From the NCBI GenBank assembly GCA_016795485.1, contig JAEUHM010000021.1, positions 185,923-249,922 of the forward strand: DNA of 64,000 nucleotides, in the 5' to 3' direction. The notes below the pieces were generated by a model. It was not told the DNA's origin. It searched no databases and was given only the letters and a program-made list of their open reading frames with translations. Positions 18,445-26,840 of this stretch are shown piece after piece. The position numbers were made by a program, and so were the translations under genes. Position 1 is the first letter of the stretch; every line of letters begins with the position of its first letter. The DNA comes from Verrucomicrobiaceae bacterium (GTDB lineage: Bacteria; Verrucomicrobiota; Verrucomicrobiia; Verrucomicrobiales; Verrucomicrobiaceae).

Positions 18445-21178
18445 GGTTGCGATTAAATAGGTTGAGCAATGTCTTCTTCCTGACCGGTTCTTCAGGCGGA
18501 ACGGCCTCCTTGTTCTCGGCATTCATATTTGCCTTATCTCCTTGTTGTTGGGCGGCAGTTAACTCTTCATTCGTTGGCTTTTTGCGTCCCTCATCATCGC
18601 CGCTGGTGAGCCCAAAAAGATGAGGCTTCCATTGTGGCTTGCCAAAGGATCCCTCGGCCTTGTATTCAAGCAACTGACTCACCGGCCTCAATACGAGCCC
18701 CGGAAGGCCGCGCACACGTGCCTGCGCTCTGAAATCGATCGCATCCTTGATGAAGTCAATACTGCCGCTCGAAACGATTCGGAACGTCGCGGTCAGTGCC
18801 TCAATGTCCTCAGTGACCACAAATCCATTCGCTACACGAAACGTGCAGTTGGCTTCTCTAGCTACGTTGTATCCACGGATTGGATTGGGTAAAATCGTGG
18901 TCAGTAGTGGCGTCAGTGGTCCCAGAATGGGCAGAGCGTAGAGGTTTCCATTCAAGATATACACGGCCCCAGAACCTTTCAGCTGCATCCAGTCGTCCAG
19001 TTTGCCGGTAAACGTGAAGTGTCCCGTCAGATCGCCCTCGGATTCATGGTCCGGCGAGTAAACTTGGGCAAACTTTTGCAGACTCATGCCATTCACTTCA
19101 ATCCTACCATTGTATGGATGTGGTTTGGCTGTGAGATCCAGTTTCCCCGCCATCCGGAACTTCCCATTCAGCAAATCCGCCGTGAGCTCAAACGGTGACT
19201 CGGTGCCTGTGCTTGTGACATTGGCAACGACGTTTTCAAACGGCATATCTTTGCCCAGCACCTCATATGGAAAGCTCTCAGCGTTGAACTTCACGTTGTA
19301 ACCACTTCGAGTGCCACCCATGAGCACGTCACCGCTGGCTCGCAGTGGTTTACCGAAAATGCTCCCCTGCACATCATAACCAAGGACGCCGGTTTTGAAC
19401 GAAATCGTTCCCCTGGGCGCATCGATCTTGTAGTCCTTGCCCCAGAGTGGGTAGTAGCCGGTGCCCCTGCTGGCATCAAATCGCACCAATAGGTCGGATG
19501 GGCTACCTTTGCGTGACGCGACCGAACCTTCCACACTCAACTGCGTGCTAGGGGGCAGTCTATACAGGGCCACATTCTTTGCCACATCGGGCGCAAAGCA
19601 CTTCAACACTGGCACAGGGTCCAGCTGGGCTCTTGCTCCAAACAAGAGTACCCTGCCTTGATGGTTATTGATGACGACACTGTCCGCCTGAGCCTGTCCA
19701 TCTGGACGCGAGCCCCTTATGTTCTTGAAGACAATGACGCGACCCGCGATCTCGATGTCTCCATTGACCGTCAAAAACGGGGTTCCCCTGTAGCTGAAGT
19801 TTTGCAAATCCACCCGCCCGCTGTGAACGAGTGCCTTCGGATTTCCATCCTCAGCCTTCCCTGACACGAGAGCAAAGATGCTACTGTGTTCGTCAAACGT
19901 AAAACGCTCGATCTGATCGCGCTGCTCTTTCTTCGAGATAAACGGCAGGAACGCATGAGGGTCCATCTTTAGCGCGGCTTCATACTTCAGTCCCTGCTGC
20001 TGTTCCTTCAGCACCTGAAATGCCAGCGTGCCAGACTTGTGCTGAAGCAAGCCTTCCCGCAGGTAGAAATCGCTGCCGCGCACGCCAAACAAACTGCTCA
20101 CACCATCAAACACCTCTCCTCGGGTGGTGAAGCGCCCACATTGAAGTGAACCTGCAAGCTCTAGACCACGCACCTTGGACTCGCCACCCAGGTGCCAGCG
20201 CCCTTCCAGCGTCATCTCGGGTGGACTTTGATCATAAAACACCACTTCCTTCAGCGCATCGGTATGCAGGACCGTGCGCGCTAAGGCTGGGAGGTCTGCT
20301 GTGGATTGCACACGGAACTCTACCGCTTCAGATTGCCTTGCCCACGTGCCGCTCAAGGTCAGTGTTCCCACGGCATCTTTTACCTGAACTTGCCGCAGGT
20401 TAAACAACCCATCGTTGTAGTCCGCTTCAGCCTGCAAGGATTTGCAACTGTAGCCATCATACTCCACTTCCCCAGACCGAAAACTGACTGTGCCGTGGCA
20501 GTGCTCCATTTCTTTAGCCTCACCGGTAAGTTTTACCTCAAGCGTAGGAGGGGTGTGAAAGTGAAAGCGTTTCACAAAGGCCAGCCCGGCTTCGATCTGT
20601 GCCTTCTTTTGATGCAGAGGTGCCATTCGTTGCACCGGAGTCTGGGCGGGCTTCTTTGGTTCCGGCGGCTTTAGCTTGTTAGGGCGTTGTGGCAGTCCTA
20701 CCGAGCCACTAATCACGAGTCGAACGCCCGCTACCTCTCCTGTCCCGCTAATGACATCTACCTTATCTGAGTCCAGCAAGACGCGGGCCGACAGATTCTC
20801 CAGATTCAGCCTTGAGCGCGATGCCGGATCTGAATCGAGCGGCAGTGAGACGCGCGCGTGACGTACGGTGAACCCATTGATGTAGAGTTTTCGCTCCAGG
20901 AGTTTCCCATGATCAAAGTTCACAGCCAACCGGTCGACCTCCAGCAGCGGGTTCGCGCGTTCGGCGTCTCCAAAGACCTTCACATCCTTCGCCACAAGCC
21001 CATCCAGCGGATGGAATCCAAAAGTTTGAAAATCGACGTGGATGCCCTTCTCCTCCAGCGCCTGCAAAATGAATCCACGCCAGTGCAGGCCAAATGAGTC
21101 CGTAAACAGATACGCAACACCTCCCGCAACTGTCAGCAACAGCAGCCAGAAGGTGAAACGTAAAAATCTCCGGAACAT
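18434..21178 (-). CDS. AsmA-like large membrane-anchored protein
   Basis: 914 residues. One N-terminal membrane anchor ([20 protein letters not shown]) is followed by an AsmA-type start ([20 protein letters not shown]). A long repetitive beta-rich periplasmic region follows. The C-terminal AsmA-like module includes [20 protein letters not shown] and [20 protein letters not shown]. The tail is Lys/Glu/Asn-rich and charged. AsmA, TamB and YdbH proteins are thought to form hydrophobic grooves that move phospholipids between the membranes; the same role is possible here but not shown. It is a different gene from the YdbH-like protein at 50.6-53.8 kb. It is divergent from the MBL hydrolase with 99 bases between. 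Confidence 0.78.
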   Translation of the reverse strand: MFRRFLRFTFWLLLLTVAGGVAYLFTDSFGLHWRGFILQALEEKGIHVDFQTFGFHPLDGLVAKDVKVFGDAERANPLLEVDRLAVNFDHGKLLERKLYINGFTVRHARVSLPLDSDPASRSRLNLENLSARVLLDSDKVDVISGTGEVAGVRLVISGSVGLPQRPNKLKPPEPKKPAQTPVQRMAPLHQKKAQIEAGLAFVKRFHFHTPPTLEVKLTGEAKEMEHCHGTVSFRSGEVEYDGYSCKSLQAEADYNDGLFNLRQVQVKDAVGTLTLSGTWARQSEAVEFRVQSTADLPALARTVLHTDALKEVVFYDQSPPEMTLEGRWHLGGESKVRGLELAGSLQCGRFTTRGEVFDGVSSLFGVRGSDFYLREGLLQHKSGTLAFQVLKEQQQGLKYEAALKMDPHAFLPFISKKEQRDQIERFTFDEHSSIFALVSGKAEDGNPKALVHSGRVDLQNFSYRGTPFLTVNGDIEIAGRVIVFKNIRGSRPDGQAQADSVVINNHQGRVLLFGARAQLDPVPVLKCFAPDVAKNVALYRLPPSTQLSVEGSVASRKGSPSDLLVRFDASRGTGYYPLWGKDYKIDAPRGTISFKTGVLGYDVQGSIFGKPLRASGDVLMGGTRSGYNVKFNAESFPYEVLGKDMPFENVVANVTSTGTESPFELTADLLNGKFRMAGKLDLTAKPHPYNGRIEVNGMSLQKFAQVYSPDHESEGDLTGHFTFTGKLDDWMQLKGSGAVYILNGNLYALPILGPLTPLLTTILPNPIRGYNVAREANCTFRVANGFVVTEDIEALTATFRIVSSGSIDFIKDAIDFRAQARVRGLPGLVLRPVSQLLEYKAEGSFGKPQWKPHLFGLTSGDDEGRKKPTNEELTAAQQQGDKANMNAENKEAVPPEEPVRKKTLLNLFNRNPKP

Positions 21179-21277
21179 TTGGGGCGATTCTACGCCTGAG
21201 ATGGCCCTTCACAATCCAAACGTCTACTGCATCCCATGCTTGATCCCACTGCGGTTCACCCTACCCATACGGTCTTC

Positions 21278-22075
21278 ATGCAACTCACGGTTCTCGGCAG
21301 CGGAAGTTCAGGCAATGCAGCAGTGGTCTCCACCAAAGACACCACCTTGCTCGTAGATGCCGGGCTCAGTGCCAAGCAGCTCGTCTTGCGTATGGAAGCG
21401 GCTGGATTCAATCCTGGCCTGCTGGACGGCATCCTCGTCACTCATGAGCATTCCGACCACACGGGCGGACTGGAGATTCTCTGCAAAAAGTGGGATCTGC
21501 CCGTCTATGCCACCCCACTCACTCACGAAGCCATCAAGTCTGACTTCCGAAAGCAACCTCGCTGGAAGTTAATGACCACAGGACAGCCTTTCGAGATTCG
21601 CGATGTGCGGATTGAGTGCTTTCCCGTGCCTCACGATGCTGTGGACCCGGTTGGCTTTGTGTTTGAGGCTCTTGGAGCACGGCTTGGGCTCGTAAGTGAC
21701 ATTGGTTTTGTCACCAATCTCGTCCGCGACCGCCTCCAAAAGGTCAACACTCTCTTCGTAGAGGCCAACTACGACAGTCATCTGCTGGAAGTCGATACCA
21801 AGCGCCCCTGGGCCACGAAACAACGTATTAGCTCCCGCCATGGCCACCTTTCTAACACTCAGGTAGCAGAGTTAGTCGCGCACTTGGCCCATGATGACTT
21901 GCATCAAGTGGTCCTTGGCCACTTGAGCGAAGATTGCAACTCACCCGAGCATGCGATCAGGCATGTGCGTGAAGCACTCGCTGAGAAAGGGCACAACAGC
22001 GTGGAAGTCTGGTGCGCTGAGAGGAAGGCAGCCAGCCCCACACGCCAAGTAGCGCGTGGGCTGCTCTCCATCTGA
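21278..22075 (+). CDS. MBL-fold metallo-hydrolase, YycJ/WalJ-like
   Basis: 265 residues from ATG 21278. The start MQLTVLGSGSSGNAAVVSTK is typical of the YycJ group. The metal motif is VTHEHSDHTGGLEIL (HxHxDH), with further ligands in VPHDAVDPVGFVF and VFVLGHLSEDCNSP-like segments (VVLGHLSEDCNSPEHA). YycJ/WalJ proteins are putative 5'-to-3' exonucleases or regulators linked to cell-wall control in Firmicutes; in other phyla the role is not established. An earlier ATG at 21236 would add a non-conserved leader. It is convergent with the DUF1501 gene, 11 bases between stops. Confidence 0.88.
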   Translation: MQLTVLGSGSSGNAAVVSTKDTTLLVDAGLSAKQLVLRMEAAGFNPGLLDGILVTHEHSDHTGGLEILCKKWDLPVYATPLTHEAIKSDFRKQPRWKLMTTGQPFEIRDVRIECFPVPHDAVDPVGFVFEALGARLGLVSDIGFVTNLVRDRLQKVNTLFVEANYDSHLLEVDTKRPWATKQRISSRHGHLSNTQVAELVAHLAHDDLHQVVLGHLSEDCNSPEHAIRHVREALAEKGHNSVEVWCAERKAASPTRQVARGLLSI

Positions 22076-22086
22076 GTCACGTGCCG

Positions 22087-23382
22087 TTAGGCGAACGCCT
22101 CTAGCACTGGCTTACCCTTGTCCGCTACGGTAAATGGCCTGCGGTTAGGGCTGAACAACACCTGATCCAGAGGCAACCCGAGCGCATAGCCGATCGTCGC
22201 GCTCAAGTCCGGCACTCCTATCCCTTGCTCCGTCACCGCTATGCCCTTGTCGGTTTTTCCGTGGACATACCCACCCTTGATTCCACCGCCCCAGATTACG
22301 CTGGAGAATGCTTTCGGGTAGTGATCGCGTCCAGCGTTCTGGTTGATGTTCGGTGTCCGGCCAAACTCAGTGGTCAGCACCACCATTGTGTCGTTGAGCA
22401 AGCCCCTGGACTCCAAATCAGCGATCAGCGCTCCAAGCGTATTGTCCAGGATACCAAGTTTCTCTGGCAATCTGGAGTAGATGTCTTGGTGCATATCCCA
22501 TCCACCCAGAGTGACCTCCACAAAGCGGACTCCGTGCTCGATCAGACGGCGAGCCAGCAAGCAACCCTGTCCAAAATCATTGGAACCGTATGCATCGTGC
22601 GCTGACTGAGATTCCTTGCTCAGATCAAAAGCCACGAGATCCTCGCTCTTCATGACTTTGATGGCTTGGCTGTACACATCTGCATAGGCTCTTACGGTAG
22701 ACTGGTTGTAAGTGCTCCGGAAAGCCGCGTCCAGTCTTGAGGAAAGATTTACCCGGTAGTTGAAATCATCCTCCGCCAGTCCAGGCAGCATCTTGCTGTT
22801 AGCCAGGCCAGTGGCTGCGTTATTGATCGCCAGCGGCTGAAAGTCCGCCTCAAAGAAGCCCGCACCAGGATGGCGGCTATCGCCCGAGATCAGAACACTG
22901 CCAGGCAACGCAGGATTCCCCTTGCCCTGAAACTTCTGGAGCCACGCACCCATCGTGGGATGCCGTGTAGCACCTCTTGGGCTGTAGCCCGTGTGCATGA
23001 AGTAGTTCCCCTGAGCATGAGCACCTTGCGTGGATGAGATACCGTTGAAAACCGTAGCGCGGTGCATCGTCCGCGCGGTCTTAGGCAACATGTGGCCGAT
23101 CTGCACCCCGTCAGCAGAGGTCGGGATGGTCTTCGTCTCGCCCATCGTGTCTGCACCCGGCACACAGCCAAAGGTATCCAAGTGCGTCATCCCGCCAGAC
23201 ATGTACAGGTAGATCACATTCCGCGCTGTTGGCACCTGTTTTGCCTTGGATGCATCGTCAAACGGTGCGCCCACGGCATTCAGGCCACGCCCTAGCACCG
23301 AGACACCTAGACAGGTCTTGGCCACGGACATGGCGAACTCACGGCGGGAGAACGGATCGGCAGCTTGAAGTAGCGTTTTCAT
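22087..23382 (-). CDS. DUF1501 domain protein (sulfatase-like fold) with Tat-like signal
   Basis: 431 residues. The N-terminus has a twin-arginine motif SRREFAMSVAKTCLGVSVLG, suggesting folded export. DUF1501 features follow: NVIYLYMSGGMTHLDTFGCV near residue 55, HAQGNYFMHTGYSPRGATRHP, HGVRFVEVTLGGWDMHQDI and VVLTTEFGRTPNINQNAGRDH. These resemble the alkaline-phosphatase/sulfatase superfamily and its metal-binding residues. DUF1501 proteins are abundant in Planctomycetota and Verrucomicrobiota, usually beside a DUF1800 or DUF1553 gene; no such partner is next to this one. The biochemical role is unknown. Confidence 0.9.
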   Translation of the reverse strand: MKTLLQAADPFSRREFAMSVAKTCLGVSVLGRGLNAVGAPFDDASKAKQVPTARNVIYLYMSGGMTHLDTFGCVPGADTMGETKTIPTSADGVQIGHMLPKTARTMHRATVFNGISSTQGAHAQGNYFMHTGYSPRGATRHPTMGAWLQKFQGKGNPALPGSVLISGDSRHPGAGFFEADFQPLAINNAATGLANSKMLPGLAEDDFNYRVNLSSRLDAAFRSTYNQSTVRAYADVYSQAIKVMKSEDLVAFDLSKESQSAHDAYGSNDFGQGCLLARRLIEHGVRFVEVTLGGWDMHQDIYSRLPEKLGILDNTLGALIADLESRGLLNDTMVVLTTEFGRTPNINQNAGRDHYPKAFSSVIWGGGIKGGYVHGKTDKGIAVTEQGIGVPDLSATIGYALGLPLDQVLFSPNRRPFTVADKGKPVLEAFA

Positions 23383-23441
23383 AAGGCGGTAGAGAGATTC
23401 AGCCCTTAAAACGCAGTTTTGGCCGCAAGTTTCAGCCTATT

Positions 23442-24551
23442 TCACTTTGCTTGCCCCGCCAGCCACGCCTTCACCCAGGCGTAGAACGTTCCGCCCACCT
23501 CCGCATAGCCCGCCGGACTCGGGTGAACACCGTTGTTCTCGGGATACCCACCCACGGGGTCCAGGTTCAGTTCCGTCGGCACCAAATAGATGCCCTGGGT
23601 GCCGGAAGTTGCCCATCTAGCCAGCATTTTCTCCACCAGTCGATGCTGAATGCGCTTCCAGCCCCAGCGGGTGTATTTGTCCTGGTAGTTCGCTTCAAAC
23701 GCCTTCTGCCGCGAGTTTGGCGGTGTCGTCAGCCCCACGGCAAACGCCGTCTTGGGAAAGGCCGCCCTGAAAGCCGCCAGCAACTTGTCCGCATTCACCA
23801 GCACCCCTTCGATGTGGGCATCCATCGCCTTCAGGTCATCCGGTTTAGCACCAAAGCAGTCATTGATCCCCAGCAGAAACGTGATGACATCTGGAGCCGT
23901 CCCACCGGCGTTCTCGGCCACGTACCGCTCCAGATCCAGCTTCGGCTTGTTGTCGGCACCGACGTATAAAAAGGGACTGCTCCCCTTTTTCTTCTCCCCT
24001 GCGGCCACCTCCCCAGGCACCGACCGACTGAGAAAGTTCATCCACGTCCAGCCACCGTAACCCTCGTGGACCACTCCCGGCATGGCAGATGGAGGCTTAT
24101 GCGTGCCGATCATCGACAATGACGGATTCCCCGGCAGCTTCATCAGCCGGTAGAACTCATTGGGGTAATGCGTGGCATGAGTCAGGCTATCGCCAACCAT
24201 CAAAACCCTCAACGGCGCGTGCTTAGCCCCAGCATCAGCTCCGACAATCACCAACTCCATAGCCGCTTTCTCCAAAACGACTCCCGCCTTGTCCAGCACC
24301 TTCACTTCCAGCGGATGCAACCCCCGCTCGCTAGCACCCGGCGTCACCGTCCATCGGTTGGCCTCCGTTTTGCCCACAGCACATGTTACTTTGAACTGGT
24401 AGTGCTCCGGATGCTCCGTCAGCACCACATTGTCAAAGTAGAGACTCATCGGCTGACCCTCCACCGCATAGAACCTCGGCGGGAGCGTTAACCGCAACTC
24501 TCCTCCGAACGAACACCCAACGAACAACAGCAAAAGAAACCAGCGAGCCAT
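23442..24551 (-). CDS. Secreted SGNH/GDSL-family hydrolase
   Basis: 369 residues. A signal peptide (MARWFLLLLFVGCSFGGEL) is followed by an N-terminal beta-sandwich-like region of ~100 residues. The SGNH domain then begins with VLMVGDSLTHATHYP (block I Ser). Block III is FLLGINDCFG, and block V is NGVHPSPAGYAEVGG with the catalytic His. Such enzymes remove acetyl or other ester groups from polysaccharides. It lies 24 bases after the MFS stop and in the same direction, so the two may be cotranscribed, and it precedes DUF1501 on the same strand. The substrate is unknown. Confidence 0.85.
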   Translation of the reverse strand: MARWFLLLLFVGCSFGGELRLTLPPRFYAVEGQPMSLYFDNVVLTEHPEHYQFKVTCAVGKTEANRWTVTPGASERGLHPLEVKVLDKAGVVLEKAAMELVIVGADAGAKHAPLRVLMVGDSLTHATHYPNEFYRLMKLPGNPSLSMIGTHKPPSAMPGVVHEGYGGWTWMNFLSRSVPGEVAAGEKKKGSSPFLYVGADNKPKLDLERYVAENAGGTAPDVITFLLGINDCFGAKPDDLKAMDAHIEGVLVNADKLLAAFRAAFPKTAFAVGLTTPPNSRQKAFEANYQDKYTRWGWKRIQHRLVEKMLARWATSGTQGIYLVPTELNLDPVGGYPENNGVHPSPAGYAEVGGTFYAWVKAWLAGQAK

Positions 24552-24575
24552 CCTTCAGCTACGGCCCTATCCCAG

Positions 24576-25745
24576 TCATTCTGTGGTCGTTCTTTTAGAT
24601 GCCAGGAGAAACGAGGCGGCCACCGCACCGCACACCGCACTTGAGATCCATACCCAGTGGGGATTCACCGCATACAAGTTAAGCCCCGTGGCGGAGCTAA
24701 ACACACCACCTAGCGCCCAGGCAAAAGTCAAAAAGCCGGTATAGCGCCCACGCATTGAGTCAGGAGCCATACTCGCCGCATACGCCTGCTGCCGAGAGAA
24801 CGCACACATCTCCCCAATCGTGAACACCACCATGCACACCACAAACGCCCACAGTGGACATGACCCCAACAGGACCAAGTAGCTCCCACCCATCAGCAAG
24901 TAACCGATTGCCAGCATATTCGCCGCACGGAAGTGCCTCGTTCCCGCAGCCAGCATCAGTTCCATCGTGATGATCATCACCCCATTCAGCGCCAGGATCG
25001 CACCAGACCACGTCGGCGAGTGCCCACTCTTCTCCAAGTGCAGCATCAACGTCGTCGTCAGTTGCCTGAACGACCATGAGCCACACAGACACGCCAGAAA
25101 CAGCATCAAAAACGGCGTGTTCTGCTTGATGGACGCCCACGCAGTACCCCACCCTGCCAAGTGCGCCTCCGTCCGTCTCCCCTTTGGCAGCCAAAACCAC
25201 GCCACCACTCCAAAGAACACAGACGTCACCGCATCCACCACGAACAACCAAGTGTAAGATACCTCCGCCAAAAACCCAGCACCCATCGGCCCCAGCGACC
25301 AGCCCAGATTCCCCGCAAACCGCTGCACCGCAAACGCCGCCACCCGCTGCCCAGGCGGCACCATATCCTGCACCAGGGCAGCACTCGCCGGCGTCCCACA
25401 GTCAGCAATCAAGCCCGTGCAGAACGCTATCAGCGCCAGCGTCTGCCAGTGCGATGCCTGAGACATCGCCAGCATACACACTGCACTCCCAAACGCCGCA
25501 AAACTCATCACCCGATTCCGCCCAAACCGATCCGCCAGCCAGCCACCCAGCCAAGCCGCCGCAAACGTCCCCAACGAATAAGACGCCACCGCCCAACTCG
25601 CCTCCGACGGGCTGTTCCCCTGCCGCGTGATGAACAACGTCAAAAACGGCCACACAAACACCCCAAACCGATTCACAAACACAGCTCCCACCAAGACCCA
25701 GAAAGGTCTTGGCAGCTCGCGGATGGATTGGAAAAACGATTTCAC
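24576..25745 (-). CDS. MFS transporter
   Basis: About 389 residues and 12 hydrophobic segments. The family motif between TM2 and TM3 is LGGWLADRFGRNRVMSF, and TM5 has a motif-C-like stretch (RFAGNLGWSLGPMGAGFLAE). It resembles drug/peptide MFS exporters of the YfcJ/MdtH sort. No ATG is available near the start; GTG 25745 or TTG 25754 are the candidates, and both lie on the T-run of a strong terminator on the same strand. Expression therefore probably depends on read-through of that terminator. The gene is followed by the SGNH hydrolase. Substrate is unknown. Confidence 0.85.
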   Translation of the reverse strand: MKSFFQSIRELPRPFWVLVGAVFVNRFGVFVWPFLTLFITRQGNSPSEASWAVASYSLGTFAAAWLGGWLADRFGRNRVMSFAAFGSAVCMLAMSQASHWQTLALIAFCTGLIADCGTPASAALVQDMVPPGQRVAAFAVQRFAGNLGWSLGPMGAGFLAEVSYTWLFVVDAVTSVFFGVVAWFWLPKGRRTEAHLAGWGTAWASIKQNTPFLMLFLACLCGSWSFRQLTTTLMLHLEKSGHSPTWSGAILALNGVMIITMELMLAAGTRHFRAANMLAIGYLLMGGSYLVLLGSCPLWAFVVCMVVFTIGEMCAFSRQQAYAASMAPDSMRGRYTGFLTFAWALGGVFSSATGLNLYAVNPHWVWISSAVCGAVAASFLLASKRTTTE

Positions 25746-25747
25746 TG

Positions 25748-25782
25748 AAAACAAAAAGGCCGGACTCTCATTGGGTCCGGCC
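25748..25782 (-). terminator. Intrinsic terminator immediately upstream of the MFS start (possible attenuator)
   Basis: On the minus strand GGCCGGAC and GTCCGGCC (8-bp stem, ~9-base loop) are followed by TTTTTGTTTTC. The T-run abuts or overlaps the MFS start codon, so transcription of that gene from upstream must pass this hairpin. A small open frame ends 40 bases earlier. A competing pairing is possible between CCGGC over the small frame's last codons (25825-25829) and the GCCGG of the first arm. Confidence 0.75.
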
Positions 25783-25821
25783 GAAACGAAACTCTAAGTC
25801 AAAAAACAAAGACGAAAGACG

Positions 25822-25917
25822 TCAGCCGGGGCGCGCAGCAGGTTCATTACGCACAACCATGCACATGCGCCATCCACGGAGTGGAGTGTGGTAAGGCGCA
25901 AAGCAGCTAATCTTCAT
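25822..25917 (-). CDS. Possible 31-residue leader peptide upstream of the MFS gene
   Basis: ATG at 25917, stop TGA at 25824-25822, 31 residues. It begins MKISCFAPYHTPL, contains Trp and two Cys/Met pairs (GWRMCMVV) and ends AARPG before the stop. It lies on the same strand as, and directly before, the terminator that precedes the MFS transporter. Order (small frame, terminator, drug-type exporter) matches ribosome-mediated attenuation systems. No homologue is recalled; no Shine-Dalgarno is obvious. It may be chance: a frame of this size in GC-rich DNA is not rare. Confidence 0.35.
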   Translation of the reverse strand: MKISCFAPYHTPLRGWRMCMVVRNEPAARPG

Positions 25918-26282
25918 CAGAGCCACCAGACTAACAGCCCACCCCAAAACAGCAACCCCTCAGATCAAATATATTTACCACCGACCAAAAAAGAATCAGG
26001 TGCACTTGAGCCGTCCTAAGTTCCCCCTCTTCGTCTGCCCCCTCAACAACGAACAAAGCACAAACTCCCCACCGTTCTCCAGTCTGGCGTCAAGTGTCTA
26101 ACAATCTGGCCACCAAGAACCCATTCTGTTGCTCTCGTGCTGCTGCAGATCGTACCCCTCCTCCCAGTTCAGAAGACAGAAGAGCTGTAGCCCTCTGGTT
26201 GTAGGGTAGATTGGGTCTAAATGAGGGTAGTGCGTGAATCCCAGGAACCTGAAACTTTCGAACAGGCTCGACACCGCAGGAC
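25918..26282. other. Intergenic stretch, no gene recognised
   Basis: About 365 bases between the small leader frame and the gltX fragment. AT-rich patches (for example ATATATTT near 25968) may include a promoter for the minus-strand leader/MFS unit, but no convincing -35/-10 pair was placed. Short frames on both strands resemble nothing known. The stretch could be decayed coding DNA, in line with the gltX fragment beside it. Confidence 0.4.
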
Positions 26283-26606
26283 ACGCCGACCCCAAACTTC
26301 TTAAACGAAGATTATCTGTACGAGGCTGAAGTCGTCGCCAAGCTAAATGCCAAACCCGAGAACAAAGCACTCCTGCAAGCCGCCGCAGAGACGTTTGCCT
26401 CCATGACCCAATGGGATGAGACCAGTCTCCACGATGCGCTGGAGAAAACCGCTGCCGCCCAAGGCGTAAAAGCCGGGGCCTTGATGCCATTGCTTCGTTT
26501 CGCCCTCACCGGTCAAAATCGCGGCCCCGGAGTGACCACGATCCTTGATCTGGTGGGCAAGGACGGCTCGCTGAGGCGGATTGAGCGCACGCTGAAGACA
26601 GTTTAG
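26283..26606 (+). pseudogene. gltX: 3' fragment of a glutamyl-tRNA synthetase gene
   Basis: The frame reads from TPNFLNEDYLYEAEVVAKLN through FASMTQWDETSLHDALEKTA, and ends KAGALMPLLRFALTGQNRG, GVTTILDLVGKDGSL, RRIERTL. This matches the C-terminal anticodon-binding domain of GluRS, about 105 residues. The catalytic domain (HIGH and KMSKS motifs) is absent, and homology ends abruptly near 26283. It has a natural stop. The intact gene is presumably elsewhere in the genome. It is best explained as a leftover of a rearrangement or duplication. The DNA from 26607 to 26780 after it shows no gene. Confidence 0.82.
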
Positions 26607-26840
26607 CTATTTGGTGCCGGATTCATGCCTAGACGTGCCGAGGAGCTAGAAGATGAGGCAGACCGAGCGGTGAGGCGGTATCGTCTTGATTAGTGGCAAC
26701 TCTGTTCGTGGAGGAGCGACAAACAAGATTTTTGCTTAATTCTCACATTTTTCTTCCTAACCCGGTCGAAAACTGATTAAGTGGCAGAGTTAATTGCAGA
26801 TTTTTTCGGTAATCAGATCAGCCAAAATACTCTTGTGCTC

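Noticed and set aside
22036..22070. Terminator between the MBL hydrolase and DUF1501 genes
   Set aside because: A hairpin-like GC-rich repeat lies inside the coding end but has mismatches and no T-run.
25161..25748. A 195-codon plus-strand frame rich in Arg, His and Pro
   Set aside because: Antisense of the MFS transporter; the odd composition arises from reading Gly/Ala/Trp-rich membrane codons backwards.
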